Assembly (NCBI GenBank): GCA_033439795.1
Contig: JAUTDP010000009.1
Span: 2,914,001 to 2,978,000, forward strand
DNA length: 64,000 nt
Source of the DNA: Sordaria brevicollis
Lineage: Eukaryota; Ascomycota; Sordariomycetes; Sordariales; Sordariaceae
Reading direction: 5' to 3'
The notes under the pieces were generated by a model, which was not told the DNA's origin, made no database searches, and was given only the letters and a program-made list of their open reading frames with translations. Shown piece after piece: positions 23,478 through 37,431 of the stretch (positions are counted from its first letter, which is position 1; the number at the start of each line of letters is the position of its first letter). Position numbers and translations under genes: made by a program.

Positions 23478-24066
23478 GGTTGGTGATGTTCGTGTAGGAA
23501 TATTATCGGTGTTTCGTATTGTTAAAGCAGGCATCCATTGTCTGATAAAAGTTGGTGTATCGTGGCCACAAGAATACTCGGACGAAATGATGCTGCCTGT
23601 TGTGATGATGTTTTGCTGGAGTTGAAGTCAATCAACAGCACTGGACAGCTGCGAATGACGGATGCTTGATGCATGGAGCCAAGTGGGGAGCTTCGCGGCC
23701 GCACAAGCACACTAAGCCGCATGCAGCAGGCGGTGAGGCGGCAAGAGAATCTGGGGTTGTAAGTGACCCCACTCTCTTGAATCTTGACTGTTTCTTGATT
23801 CGCATTTGCCAATCTTTTTGTGACGAAGCAACGCCCGTTTGACCATCTTGCATTGCGACAACAACGATTATTCACACGACCAACGATACTTCACCGGCTC
23901 TTCAGTCTGAAGACTACGACATCTGGTGACCAATTTATCGAACAGAATAACCCCGATCAATCCAAGCTTAAAAAGACAGCTGGCGCATCACCAGGCAGCT
24001 CTCCATCTTCAACCATCCAACTCTCGAATCGCGTCGCGCAACGTATTCTCTACACATCAAGCCACA
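23478..24066. promoter_or_regulatory. Bidirectional promoter region of RAV2 and POP7
   Basis: The two start codons face away from each other across 589 bp. The right half (23900-24066) is CA/TC-rich leader. I see no other gene. Confidence 0.5.
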
Positions 24067-24816
24067 ATGGAGACATCAACAACACCAAAGCCGCTGCCTA
24101 ACCGGCCAGAGCAAAAGATGCCACCTATTCCCAAAGGTATGCCTGTCCCTCTCCCTTTGCCCAGCTCCCTAACAGCTCTACCATCATACTAACTCTAATC
24201 GCATCCAGGCTCCCGCATCCAAAAACGCCCTCTCCCCGCCCCCCTCTCCCACCGCCTCTCCTCCTCTTCTTCCACCAAATCTTCCTCAACAACCCTCTCC
24301 ACGACATCCGACCTCGACGGCTACCGCCCTCCACCCCGCGCCGCCCACACCCTCATAATCAAAGTCTCCTCCTCCGCACCCTTCATGTCCCTCGTCAAGC
24401 GCGTGCGCAAGGGTCTTGAGTCAAGGTCGTCACTATCACGACAACAAACCACCAAAGGACTACCTTTTACAGCGAGGATAGCTGCCTTGGATACAAACAC
24501 AACTGGGGGAAGTAGTGGGCAAGGAGGAGAAGGAAATGGGCCGACGGAAGATGCGCTGGATGATGTCGTGCTGGTGGCGACGGGGAGGGCGATACAAAAG
24601 GCTGTGGAGGTGGGATGTTTCTTTACGCGGGAGAGGGATTTGCAAGTGTTGTTGAGGACGAGGACGGTTAGGGGGGTTGATGATGTTGTGAAGCAAGAGG
24701 AGGGGGATGATGGAGAAGATGGGAGTGGAGAGGAAGAGGAGGAGGAGCAAGGGACGGGGGCGAGGGTTAGGGCGGTTAGTTGTGTTGAGGTTGGGGTTAG
24801 GTGGAGGGCGACCTAA
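24067..24816 (+). CDS. pop7: RNase P/MRP subunit POP7 (Rpp20, Alba-like)
   Basis: Exons 24067-24136 and 24209-24816 give 225 residues. The 72-bp intron has GTATGC, CTAAC and CATCCAG. The core is Alba-like: AAHTLIIKVSSSAPFMSLVKRVRKGLE, then DDVVLVATGRAIQKAVEVGCFF, LQVLLRTRTVRGVDDVV, and the final strand RAVSCVEVGVRWRAT. This order matches Pop7/Rpp20, which pairs with Pop6/Rpp25 on the RNA of RNase P and RNase MRP in the nucleus. Two insertions make it longer than its relatives, a Gly/Thr-rich loop (NTTGGSSGQGGEGNG) and an acidic run (GEEEEEEQG) before the last strand. The fit is good, though Pop7 is short and divergent across fungi. Confidence 0.8.
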
Positions 24817-24831
24817 TGAAGCAGTGGGCGT

Positions 24832-24854
24832 GGGGGGGGGGGGGGGGGGGGGGG
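24832..24854 (+). repeat. Homopolymer of 23 G
   Basis: An uninterrupted run of 23 G starts 15 bases after the POP7 stop codon. In RNA it would form a G-quadruplex; read on the other strand it is poly-C. Confidence 0.95.
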
Positions 24855-26568
24855 AGAATGGCAGGTCATGAAGGCTGAGGTCAGGGCTGTGGTCGCGCAA
24901 CGATCAAACAGCTGCGAGAAAAAGGATGGAACGGACGGGAAAGAAACATCTACGGAGTTCAGGATCTGGCTTTTCGATCCTTTTGGGAAAATACCCACTG
25001 AGTTTGGGAATATGGAGTTACAGGTTTACAGCATTGAGCTTAGTGAAGCTATCGTCGTTTTACCCAACGGCCCCTTCGTTGTTTTGTCTCCAAGCTTCCC
25101 TCAAGCTTTCTACTTGAAGCTTGCCATGGCCTTGGCGTTTATCTCTTCCATGCAGCATTGGCCACGGCATAATCCGTCATCATAACTCGTCATTATCCGG
25201 GTCAACAAGCTTTCGTTCGGTCTTAGCGAGCGAGATATCATATTATATCGCTGACAAGCCCTACACTAAGCAGATACAGTTCTCACACTTGGCTAAACGA
25301 GCAGCCGAATTGAATTCACTCGCTTCATACGACCTATCGAAGCGGCCGTTGGTTTCAACGTCGGCCCTTTCCGGCCTCTTGTTTCATGTCGCCTTGGCTC
25401 GCCGAGACATCTAACCGCGATGGCTGTTTCGCAGTCACAAAGTTGAAGAATAAGGATTGGCAGCTATTACAGTACAGGGTAACAGGGCTTTGGGATCGTG
25501 GCGTGTTTCGAGTTTCGAGAAGCAGCCTTGTTGACGGCACCGTTTTCATCGACGCTGTATCTTGCCGTCCGTGTTTGGGGGATTGGGGGGCTCGTATCAC
25601 GGGATGGTGCATGGCCAAAACTTCCATACGGTTTTTGACAGTTGGGGAGAGTGACGCAGGTGTCCGTTGGGGAAGGAGAGGATGTCTGATGGTAGCTCGT
25701 CGGATAGCGTTCTACTGGAGATAGAAGCTTACGATGCTACAACCTGCAGCCACGGTTCGCTGGTTGTGTTACAGAACTCACAAACCCCAGCACAAGAGAA
25801 AAAGGAGATGTTTCCACGGTGGATATTCCTCAACTCCATGGCGCAACTAGGTAGCCAGCTGCAACCCACGTTCTCGAGTGAGGCTGCATAGCTCCATTCA
25901 GATGTCTCGGAAACAATAGTTCGGTAGCACGTCAACATAACATGAAGAAGAATGGAGTCTAGGAGGCGAGCGTACCCGGTTGACCTGTTTTTCTTAGTGC
26001 AGAAAGACTCCTTTCCGGGTGCTGACTCCTTTCCTTACATCCGATAACTGCCGCTACGCTCACCGCTGCGACGGACGGAAATATCATCATCGTCCCCCAC
26101 GATCTCGAAGAGTTTCTTAATCGGGACAGGAACCTCACTTAGAAGAGGGATCAACATCTCGGATGACCTAAACCGAGCGGTATGGATCAAGTTTTGTATC
26201 TGGATGTACAACTTAGGCAGGCTCAAGACAGGTTAAGCAGGGGTCCAGAGCTCTGAACCAATCTCACGGGGTGGATGTGTTCGAGGTTGTGTCGGGGATG
26301 TGGTTGAAGGGTGAAGTTCCCGGGGAAAAAAACCAGAGCCAGGGTTCAATCCAAAACGGTCGCAGATTTTCGAGGATAAGCAGGAGATCTTGACAAAAAG
26401 AGTCAACACAATGGAGTCAATGACCTCAAAGCAGTGAAAGGAGGCTCTTCACCGTCCAAAGTCAATTTGAAGAGTTGAATTGCGAATCGAGTTTGTCTCC
26501 CGAATATCTCCCAGACCAAAAGCCGGAATAGGTTTAGCGCCAGGTACCATCGATTTTCCTGATCGAGC
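24855..26568. other. 1.7-kb gene-free flank of the transposon block
   Basis: Base composition is normal, unlike the AT-rich block that starts right after it. Open frames of 60-112 codons overlap on both strands without any domain. I see no gene, tRNA or repeat. Confidence 0.5.
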
Positions 26569-26634
26569 CGCTTAAATCCACTGTGTCCCGTGCTTAAATC
26601 CCCTGTACCCACCTACTCACGTACCTTGTCCCCC
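26569..26634 (+). repeat. Left terminal inverted repeat of the MULE
   Basis: It begins CGCTTAAATCCACTGTGTCC and ends CCTTGTCCCCC. The word GCTTAAATCC occurs twice, 22 bp apart. It matches the reverse complement of 37432-37497 at 63 of 66 positions. Confidence 0.88.
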
Positions 26635-26927
26635 TACTAGAAAGGCTCGGCCATATCGCTCACACTATAATCTTAGTGGCAATAATATCGGGTAACCTAT
26701 TCCCTAACAATCTACACCACACAATCGAAGCCATATACATCGCTATCGCCGTTATATAATACAATATATTACTAAAGTAAGCTATAATATTAAGGGGTTG
26801 AAGGAGGGTAATATACTAATTAGCCGTTCGTCCTATATAAATACTTAAAATTATCGATTTAATTAACTCCCTTATAGAAGCCCGCGCGCCCAACTTAGAC
26901 TTCGAAATTACTGTAATTGTAAAGTTT

Positions 26928-27180
26928 TATAAGGGGGACAGTAGAATATAGCACAGATACTGGGCCTAATGAATTAATAAGGTTCTACGAAGAGAAAAGG
27001 GGGAAAAGCCGTACTATAAAGCGGGGTTATAAATTCTATCCTTTTAAAGGGGGCTGTAGGCACGTGAGTAATTCTATAGAGTCGATACGTACCGCCCGAA
27101 CTATAATTATAGGGGTAGCTATAGGGAGCTAATTAGGCTATAGAACTTAATATAACCTCTTAAGCGGTAGCCCTATAATA
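26928..27180 (-). repeat. LTR, left copy (3' LTR of the gypsy element)
   Basis: 253 bp, aligned over its full length with 34207-34459. It shares GAAGAGAAAAGGGGGAAAAG and the GGGGNAGCTATAGGGAGCTA block. Most differences are transitions, and this copy is the more AT-rich one in its right half. Confidence 0.88.
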
Positions 27181-30100
27181 TTAGCCCCCTCTTTTCCCTT
27201 TAATTACTATAGTAATAGTCGCTATTTAATTATTATTTATAAATACCTTTTAGAGTTTAATCCTTCTAATCTAATTGCGTACCCGTATTTTCGTCTTAAT
27301 TTACGTAATTAATCGCTTATATATAATTAATTAATCCGTACGCTAATTAGTTGTTTATAGGCCTTCTTCCCGTTGCGAACCCGTTTTTCCTATAAAACCT
27401 TTTATTTCCCCTTCTTTCCCTTTCTCCTTTTCTTCCCTTTTCCTTTCTTTAATGCGAAATTAAATCCTTTTAATAAACTTTCTTCTACGTTATAATCCCC
27501 TAAACTCTTATTAATTATAAACGTAAATTCCTTTATTATAAACTTTTTTAAATTTACCCCCGAGCAATTGGAGATAATGCGTACTTCTAATATATTCGTT
27601 ACCCCGTAGTAGTAGCCTTAATACTATTATTAATTTACTTTCTAGTAATAATAGTAATAGTATACTACTCTTTAATATTATTAGGCCGTACTTAGAATTC
27701 CCTCTGCCCTAGCTCCGACCGTATTTTTAATTCCCGTTATAACCCTAAGTTTAGTTTAAACCTCTATTCGTATTCCTATCGGTTTAGAAAAAGATAGGGA
27801 GGGGTTTAATTCTAACGACCCTAACCCCTTTATATTTAAGAAGGGTAAAAAAGTTAATATAGTGGCGGCCTTACGCGGTAATTTATTTTCGCTTTATAGT
27901 AAAGCGAAATAGACGAAAAATAAAATTATAATAGCCTTCGCTAAATATAAACTTAATAAAAATTAATATTAGGTTTACTTTTTCCGCGGTTATTATTATT
28001 AAAACGCCGATTTCGAAGGCGGTAAAAAGTATATTATTTATACAACCGAATTGGGTAAAACTTATTAACCTATTTCTATTATAACTTAGATTATTTATAT
28101 TATTTAATAAATAGTTAAATATTTAAACTCTATTAATATTAACGAAACCGCTTAGGCTTATAATTTAATAATTTTAGTAAACGAATTTATAAAATACGTT
28201 CTTAAATTTATAACCTTTAATTACTTTTTTGCCGGTTTTTTCGAATCCTTCTTTTCCGGTTTACTTATCTTTACGGCCGCCCCCGCTTTTATCGCCCTAT
28301 TTATTGCAACCCCTATTCTAACCCCTATTATTATTATAATTATTATTTTTATTATTAAAGTAAATATCTTCCGTTAAAAATTAACCTCTTTATAAATTTA
28401 AATTTTTATTAAGGAAATTATTAAATTATAATAATAGTAAATTATCGTTAATATTAATAAATTACTAAGAGGTTTTTTTATTTATTTTCCCCTTATTATA
28501 GCCGTCCACCCTTTTTTTATTAAAAAGGAGGAAAAAATTCCCCGGCTTCTAATTAAGAAATAGAAATTTACGGCCCTTTCTTATCCCTATACTTATAATA
28601 TACGCTTTTATATTAAAATTGCCGCCGTTGAATTTATTAAAATTAAATTTATAGAGGTTATTATTTCCCCCTCTCTTATTCCTAACGTTTCGCCTTCGAT
28701 TTTTTCTCTCGGTTATAATTTTTTCGGCACTTTAACCTCCGTTTTTATTTTTACGCGCTCGGTTTTTAACCTTACGGCCCTTTCGGCTATTAAAGATAAA
28801 GTAAATTTAATAGGAAGAGAAAAAGAAAGTATAAATAAGGAGATAAATAATATTACGGCCTAAATTTTTTTTTATTATTTTTTTTTTTTTATATAATTAG
28901 GAATTTTTTTATAATAAATTAACCCTTACTATCCTCCCTCTTAAAATAAATTCTTTAACCTTTAATTATATTAATATTATTTCGCTCCCGAACGAATTTA
29001 TTTCCTATTCTATTATTTTTTTAAGGGTTCTATATTTATATTTATAAACCTATATTATTTCTCGAATTCGTCTAATATTATAATTTTTAAGAAATTTCTT
29101 AGGGGCTCCTATATAATATTTTTAAATCCCTTCTATTTTACAAAAACGTTGCTTATAATTATATTACTAAAATTTATAAAATTATTTATATAGAGGATCT
29201 TTTTTACCTCCTATTCCTTTTCTCCTTTTATAATTATTATTAAAAGCTACGGGTCGGATATAATTTGTCCTAAAAGAAGGTTTTTTATAGTTTTATATAA
29301 TAAATTTACGTAAAAGATATTATAAACGCCCGTAAAAAACCCTTTAAATTTTATTATATAGGGAGAAAATATTTTAAATATAATATACTTTACGTAAATT
29401 ATATCGAACTTCTTCTTTAGGCGCCTAAAATTAAAATTTTTAAAATTAAATTAAATTTTATTTCCGATTTAGAATCTTTTAATAAAGTATTTCGATTAAT
29501 TAACGAACCTCTTTTATTATTATATAGCGGTAATTATAATAATTTAATATAAATCCGAAATTTATTATAATTTTTCGACGAATTCGTAAGCCTTTTTTTT
29601 TAAAATAAATATTATAGGTAAGGGTATAAAGTCCTTTACTATAGGAATTATAGGGCTAGCTTCGTAACCGTAGGAAATAAAGAATAGGCTTATACCGATC
29701 GAAGTATTAATTTTATTATTAATAACGAATTATATTATAAGGGTCTAATAATTTTAATTATTTTACAAATAATTAATATATATTTTAAAGAAAGTATAAA
29801 CCTCTTAATTTATTTTTTTTAGGCCCTTATCTATTTATAAATAGTAAATAATATTAAAGAATTATTCTATACCTATTAATTTATAGAGACGTTTTTAAAA
29901 TTTATTTATTTAATTAATACTTTTATTATTAATAATAATGTATAATTAATTATAATAACGGATAAAGTAAGAGAGGAACCGTTCTATATATAAATTTGCA
30001 TTTATAAAGGGTATAGGCTTTAAAATTATTCCTTTTATTAATCGGTTTTTATAGATTAATAAATAAATATTACCTTTAGAATTTAGGAAATTAATAATAA

Positions 30101-31356
30101 AATCTAATTATAAATTTCGGTATTAGCGTTCTAGGGGTAATAAAAATTAGAAGAGCCTTCGTTTTATATTTCTTTAAACCTTTATCGAATTATATACGTA
30201 ATATTTATATAAAAACTATCGAATTTAAAGGTTTAATAAAAATTAATAATATTTTTTTATAAGTACGTAAATTATTCCTTCCTTTCCCGGGTAATTAAAG
30301 GCAAAAGCTTCGTATACGTATTAAATTAAAACGGTATAAAAGGCGTTGAATTAGTATTCCTTTTCCATTATTATTAAGGCCGCTATTTTTATAGCCGTAG
30401 GAGCTCCTAAAATTTAGAATTTTCCTTTATATTTTAATTACTTTAGGTTATTTATAATATAATTAGCAATTTATATTTTAAATTGTAAAGATAATTTAAA
30501 AGTACGGGTATTTTAGGTAATAGTTTATAATATAATTTAATATATAGAATCTTTCTAAACCGTTTAATCTTAAAGTTATTATAAATCCCGATTTTTAAAA
30601 ACCCGCGCTCCTCTTACCGGTTTTAATATTATAAAAGAGGCGGAGATTCGTACGTATTTTTTAAGTACGGACTTTAAAATAAATTATATATTTTTAGCTT
30701 TTAAGTCCTCTTTTATAGGTTTATCCTAATTTTGGCGAAATAGGGCGTTTAAGATTATAATATTTTTATTTAATTTATAAACGATATTAAAATTAAAATA
30801 TAAAAAGTATTCTACTTAATAGGTTTATTTTTTAAATAATTACTATTTTTTAATAAAATATTCTAAATTTTTATAATTTATTAAAATAATAAATTCCTTA
30901 TAATTACGGAATTTTATAGATTATTCTTCTAAATAAGAAATAATTATTAATATTTCTTTATTGTAAATCGGGTAATTTCGTTCTATTAACGCTAATTTTC
31001 GGGAATAGAAGTTAATAATTTTATGTATACCGTTCTTTTAATCCTATATAATTATTCCTTTGAAAATATAGTTACTATAGTTTATTTTTAAGTAAATAGC
31101 TTTTTTAGGGTTAAATTCTATAAATATAGGGGCTTTCGTAAATAGGGTTTTTAATAATTAGAATGTAAATTCGTATTCTTTAGTTTTATTCGAAAGTTAT
31201 TCCCTTTTTTATAAAAATTATTAAGGGTGTAACTATTTTCGAAAATTGTAAGATAAATATCCGGTAATAATTTATAAAATTTAAAAAATTATATACCCCT
31301 TTTTACGACGTAGGTAGGAATTATTTTAAAATTACTTTAATCTTATTTAGGTTTGT

Positions 31357-31569
31357 TTATATATTTATATTTATATAAATAATAAACCCTAAATATTTAA
31401 TTTTTATAACCGTAAATTTATATTTATTAGGATTAAAGTATAAATTATATAAAATTAATTTTTTTAATACCTTTTGAATTTTCTTTTCGTAGTCTTTTTT
31501 AATTCTTAACGAATATATAAGTATATTATTTATATATACCGAATAGAATTCGTTTAGGAAATTTTTCAA
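31357..31569 (-). pseudogene. Reverse transcriptase remnant of the gypsy element
   Basis: Seventy codons remain open. They read FYSVYINNILIYS, then a helix and LYFNPNKYKFTVIKIKYLGFII, the palm region of a Ty3/gypsy reverse transcriptase. The catalytic YxDD box reads YINN, which is two Asp-to-Asn changes (G-to-A), exactly what RIP produces. The enzyme is dead. Upstream and downstream parts are broken by stops. Confidence 0.85.
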
Positions 31570-34206
31570 AATAAAATTAATATACCGTTAAAATAATATT
31601 AGGGCTTCCGAAAATCCGAAAGGGATTATTAATTATTCGAAAAGTTTATACTGTATTCGAAATATCGTTTTCTATTTTTCTCCTACAATTATACGTATTT
31701 TATAAAAAGCCTATATTACGTCTACTTTAATATATTATTTTATATTTTTAAAGATTTTAAAAATATCCCGAATTAAAGGTAGGGGGTAGCGGTTTAATTA
31801 TATAATAATATTAAACGTTTAGTAATTGTAATAAAATTATAAACCACTTCCTAATTTTTTAATAAATAGGATTAAGGCGGTAATTTTTAAATTATTCGCG
31901 CGGATATATCTTTTATTTATAAAATCCTTTAACGTCTTTTTTAAAATTAATAATTCTTCCCTTAATATATTATAAATAGGTTTAAAAGGAATCGGCAAAT
32001 CCTAACCGTTTAGGCCCTTCTTAAAATTAATAATGTAATTAATATTTAATTTATAGGGGTTAAATTTATTGGCCTCTACTTTTATAAATAGGGGTAAAAA
32101 ATAATAATATTATTAAAGGATTATCTTTTTCAATTCTACTTTTATATAAACCTTTTTTAATATTAGGGTTTTTTCGATATTATATAAATTAATTACAAAA
32201 ATATAATCTTTAATTACTATACGCTTATATTTTTTATAATTTCGATTTATTATCCCTACGAATATAATAGCGAGGATATAAATTATAAATTTAACCTCTT
32301 TAATAAAAGGGGTATTTACCTTTTTTTCTCCTCTAATATAAAGAATTTAATTATTCGTTACTTTTATATATAAACGTTTTTTATAAGGGATAGAATAAGC
32401 CCTATATATAATTAATTATAATTTATTTAATATAATAGGGTATTCTAATTTTAAAATTATATAGGCTATAATTAACTTTATATAACCGTTTATTTTTATA
32501 ATTATTTATATTATATTACGGATAGCGGCTCCTTTTATTATTATAGAAGTTCCTTTTACTTTACGCTCTAAAATAGAAATTATAGGGATTTTTAAATCCT
32601 ATACGACCTTTTTACTAATTGCGGTATAATATTAATATCTTTTATTAACGAAAGCGTAAATTAAATTATAATTATTAATAATAAATAAAATTAAAATAAA
32701 TTCGATTTCTATTTTATTTTTTATTTTAAAATCTTCTACTTTCTTATTTAATATTTTTAAGGATTTTAATACCCAATTACGTATTAAAATTACTCTTTTC
32801 CTTAATTTTCTATAATAAATGTAAATTCGTCCTCGTTTTTTAATATTAATAGGGTTAAAATTGTAATATTAATATTAATTTTCTTATTTAGGTTTTCGGC
32901 CGGTAAATATAAATATTTAACGGTATAATATCCTTTAACGTTATACTTTATATAAAGGCTATTTTCCCTACGCTTTTAACGTTTTTTATTAAAAATTTAT
33001 TTCGCTTTACATTAAATTTAATTATTCCCTTTATTTTTATAATTTCTTTTTCTACCCCGAATAAATCTTAAAGAAATTCTCCCTATAAATATATTTATAT
33101 CGCTATTAGCGTCGCGGGTTCTTAATTCGGTAAAGTTTATAAGGGCTATAGGCTAAAAGTTCGAAATAAATTATAAAACGTTAATTTATTAAAAGATTTT
33201 AAGCGCCCGGTAATAATTAATATTCTTTTAAATTTTCTTTCCTTATTAACGGTTCGCTTATTTAAAAGCTTTAAAAGCTTTAGTACATTCGTATTTAATA
33301 ATTTAAAATTATAATATTTTAATATAATTATTATAATTATTAAGAAATTTAATAATAAAAATTATATTTAGGAATTTTTAATTAAAGGCGTTATAGAATA
33401 TACCCAATTTAAATTCGTCGTTCTATAAAGCTTTTTTAATTTTAAATAATTTATCCTCTTATTTTATAAGGAAGGTAAAGAAATATTATTTATTATATTA
33501 ATATATAATATAAAGACGCGTTAATATAGTATTATATAAATAGTAGGCTCCGAAAATATAATTAATTTAATTAAATAAGAATACGGGGTTTATAATTTTA
33601 TTTAAAGTATATTAAATTTAAAAACCTTTAAATTTCTTTTTTTTATAAATGGGTAAAATATTAAGGATTTCGATTTACGTAGCTTTACGGTCTACCTAAA
33701 ACTTAATTTTATTATCGGTATTATAAATTTTAATAAATTATATAAAATAGAAATTAAAATTTTCCTAAGTACCGTCCTAAGTAAAAAAGATAATAAATTT
33801 ATATTTATAGCCCGAATTAATTATAAGGTTAATTATATTTATAACCGGGACGCTAGAAAATATGAAATTTATTTAGGAGTAAGGGGAATGATTAATAGTT
33901 AGGGCTATAGTAGTAATATAAACGGCTTTAAAAAAATCGAATTTATTAATACTTAGCGCATTTATAATAGTAGAAAGGATCCCCTAGGTTTAAGAGATTT
34001 AGGGATTTATAGGGGTAGGTTTTATAAAAGTAAAAGGACCGGGGAGGTTTTAGGAGGAAGTATTTTATATAAAAGGTACGGAAGTTATTTTTTTATTTAA
34101 ATTAAGTACGTTAAAATTAATTATTCTAATAATTAATATCGCCGTGCTTAAATAGCTATAAATTCTTTCTCTCTCTTTCTCTCTTATAAAGGTAAATAGA
34201 ATTTAA

Positions 34207-34459
34207 TATAAGGGGGATAGTAAAGTATAGTATAAATATTGGGCTTAATAAATTAATAAGGTTTTACGAAGAGAAAAGGGGGAAAAGCCGTACCGTAAAG
34301 CGGGGTTGCAAATTCTATCCTTTTAAAGGGGGCTATAAATATATAAGTAATTCTGTAGAATCGATGCGTACCGCCCGAGCTACAGCCATAGGGGCAGCTA
34401 TAGGGAGCTAGTTAGGTTGTGGAGCCTGATATAACCTCCTGGGCGGTAGCCCCATAATA
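34207..34459 (-). repeat. LTR, right copy (5' LTR of the gypsy element)
   Basis: 253 bp. Its right half (34340-34459) is clearly less mutated than the other copy and retains words such as GCCATAGGGGCAGC and GAGCCTGATATAACCTCCTGGGCGG. Confidence 0.88.
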
Positions 34460-34464
34460 AATTC

Positions 34465-36950
34465 GAAAAGCTATCCCCTCCCCCCCGCCCTCCTATTAAG
34501 AAGGAGGTTAATAAACTCTATTTCCCTATAATCGTAATTACGGCTAAAAAGGTAGAGGATTATACCGTAAAAGCCTCGCCTATTAACGAATTAAATAACC
34601 GTACTTAATTAACGTTCGATGCGCTCCTCTTCGAAAATAAAAGAAAAGCTCGTAATTCTAAATTTATTATTATTAAGAAGAGGTTTAATAATTACTTTAA
34701 GGGCGTACTATAATAATATAACCTCGAATATTTTAAAAACGAACCGGTAGGTAATAGAGGGAAGAATCCTACCGTACTTATTAAAAAATCGAGAAAATCC
34801 TAAATAAAGAAAAAAAATTATTAATAGAAGGCAAAGGTTATATAATTAACGGCAACCGACCGCTAATCTTTTATTATATAATACCCTTATTATTATTATC
34901 CTTTAAATTTAGAAGTCGCCGCCTACAATACTATTAACCGTCGTATCGACCGTATTAAAAATATTAATATAAATATTATTCGCTACGTACGCTAATTAAA
35001 AACTACCTTTTTAAATATTACGTCGATTTTACGTAATGAATTTCCTAATATTAAGGTCGGTCGTATAGATATTCTTAATACTTTAAAATTAAATTAGGAA
35101 AATAAAACTAACGCCTTTATTCCTACCTAATAATTTATTAATACGTTAATTATTATTAAGGGAATTATTACCTTCGAAGTCTATTATAAGGGTAGTAAAT
35201 TAAAGGGTATAATTAATAGGGTATTTTAAGTATACGATTAAAATATTAAATAATTAGGAAAAAACCCAGAGGTTTAAAATTTTAATTATATATATAAAAT
35301 CAACCGTTTTAATATATTTCTATTATAAATTTACGGAATTACCTCCCTCTATACTACCTTTAATATTAAATATTATTTATTTAATAAAAAGACCGAAGTA
35401 AATTTTATTTAAGTCCTCGAGTAATTTAAAAACCTTATTACCGCTAAAAAGATCCCTTTACCTAAAATTATTATTATTAATTTTAATAAAAGATATGAAA
35501 AGGTTATAAAAGTAATTTTTAGTAACGCGCAATATTAAATCTATTTATAGTATATTATAAAAAATATTATATTTAATATTAAGAAAAAATAGGTTAATTC
35601 TCTTAATAAAACGGCGCTTAACGAATAAAATAATAATAAAAACTATTTATAGAACGATACTAATAATAATAACGTTAACGATTATAAGCTTTTATTTAAT
35701 ACTATTACTAAATTTTTCGATAAGGGGGATTGTATATTATATTTAAATAATTTAATAAAGAATCCCTAATTAAAATAGCTCGTTAATTATACTCTTAAGA
35801 ATAACCCGTAAAAAAGGCAATAGCTAACCAACGCGGATAGTATTTTAATAACGTAGCGCGCGGTTATATATATTAATAAGGAGGGAAAATTCTAATAAGA
35901 ATAGGAAACTCTTAAACGTGAATTTAGTAATTAATAAAATAAATACAATCTATTATTATATAAATAATTAAATTAATAATTAATTCTACGTTTTTTATTA
36001 AATATTATTATTTATCTATTAAATATATATATCCCTATAAAGTACGAATTCGCTAACTTTATTATCAAAACGTATCCTAATTTTAATATTAAAATTACAA
36101 ATTATACAAAAAATATACATAAATTATGAAAATCCTTATTCAAAAACCGCCGCCTCAATTTTAATTAATTATTTAATATTATCGAAAAGACGTTTTCCCG
36201 CGTTAAAGAAACCTTCCAATCGCAATACGCCATATAGGTCTCGAAGAAGGTTACCGAATACTCTTACGAAATCTTTATTAAATTACGGTATTTTACTAAT
36301 TTTATTACCCTTAATTTAATAATTCGCTAATTACAATTTACGTAAGAGGCTATTGCGAATAAAAAGGTAATAATTAACTATAGCGGGGATTTTCGAATAT
36401 AATTTAATTTACCTTATTAATATAAAATATTACAATTTTTACGTATTAATAAATTATTTGAATTCAATTACATTAACCGTTATTAATATTTAAAGCCTAA
36501 AGAAGTAAAGGTTACTTCCCTTATTATTTCCTTATATTAATTACTTCCTATTAACCTTTATATTATTATTAACCGTTAATTATAGAGTTTCTAAATATAC
36601 GTAGGGAGAGAGATTTTAAATTAATCCTTAATAAACGTTTATAATATATCTTATAAATAAAGAATAATAATTAACCTATTCCTATTATAATAATTAATAT
36701 TATATTTTCGAATATATATTACGAATTTACCTATAATACCTAACCGCCGCTACGTAAAAAGCTAAAGATAACGAAAGTAATAGCTATTTAAGTAGCTACC
36801 TAAATTCGAAAGGACTTTTAAAGTATTAAAAAAGTAGCTTCGAATTTACTATCGATTATAAATACCCTTATAAAGTAATAAATATAATTAAAAGAGGAAT
36901 TAATAAGGGTATAAATATTATAAATATTATAAGCGCCGCTAATGTAATTA
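34465..36950 (+). pseudogene. MULE transposase remnant
   Basis: In the plus strand one can follow a broken frame from an N-terminal part (KKEVNKLYFPIIVITAKKVE; LTFDALLFENKRKARNSKF) to the MULE catalytic region at about 35290-35600. The catalytic region has VLE-FKNLITAKKIPLPKIIII followed by NFNKRYEKVIKVIFSNAQY, where the family has a conserved Asp and later a C-x2-H. A C-terminal part follows (ETFQSQYAI-VSKKVTEYSYEIF). Stops at TGG/CAA-derived positions and Asp-to-Asn changes fit RIP. The start of the gene lies left of the retrotransposon, at about 26.8 kb. Confidence 0.65.
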
Positions 36951-37431
36951 AAGTAATTAAAATATTAACGGGAATAAACGCTATATATTAATTCTTAATT
37001 CCCCCCTTCTTCTTAATAATAAATATAATAATTAAAGTATAATGTTATACCCTTTTAATAAATACCCCTTCCCTCCTTTATATTAATATACCTTTAATAA
37101 AGAATTTAATAGAAAATTATTTATTACTTAAGCCTATTAATATAATTATTTATATAGAATTATTTTATACGGTTAATTATAAAGATTTAGTAATAATTCC
37201 CTTAACGGGAAAAGTAATACCCTTAATAATAGGAAGAGGAGTAATACCCCCTTTATAGGGGCTAACCGTAATAAATTAGTATAATTTTTATTATTTTACG
37301 TAATATTATTTCTCTATTAAAACCGCCCTATTTTACTTACTCGTATAGTCTCGATTATAATATTTTTAGTAATTATAATACGTGGATGTCAGTTTACAAT
37401 AGATTTGTATAGCGTTAATATACGCTAACAT

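Larger units (their letters stand above)
26928..34459 (-). mobile_element. RIP-inactivated Ty3/gypsy LTR retrotransposon, nested
   Basis: Two direct repeats of 253 bp (26928-27180 and 34207-34459) enclose 7.0 kb. Minus-strand orientation is shown by three things: a gypsy-type reverse transcriptase fragment read on that strand (31357-31569), a purine tract directly inside the left LTR (reverse of 27181-27210, AAAGGGAAAAGAGGGGG), and TG..CA-like LTR ends in that sense after allowing for RIP. Five bases on each outer side, AGTTT (26923-26927) and AATTC (34460-34464), could both derive from one target site AGTTC by one transition each. No frame is intact. The interior is extremely AT-rich, with few CpA/TpG. 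Confidence 0.86.

Noticed and set aside
26300..26380. GGGTTCAATCC, a tRNA B-box-like word at about 26343
   Set aside because: No A box, no acceptor pairing and no T run in the right places.
34465..36950. Idea of a Helitron or KDZ-type element
   Set aside because: The inverted repeats and the transposase remnant fit a Mutator-like element better.
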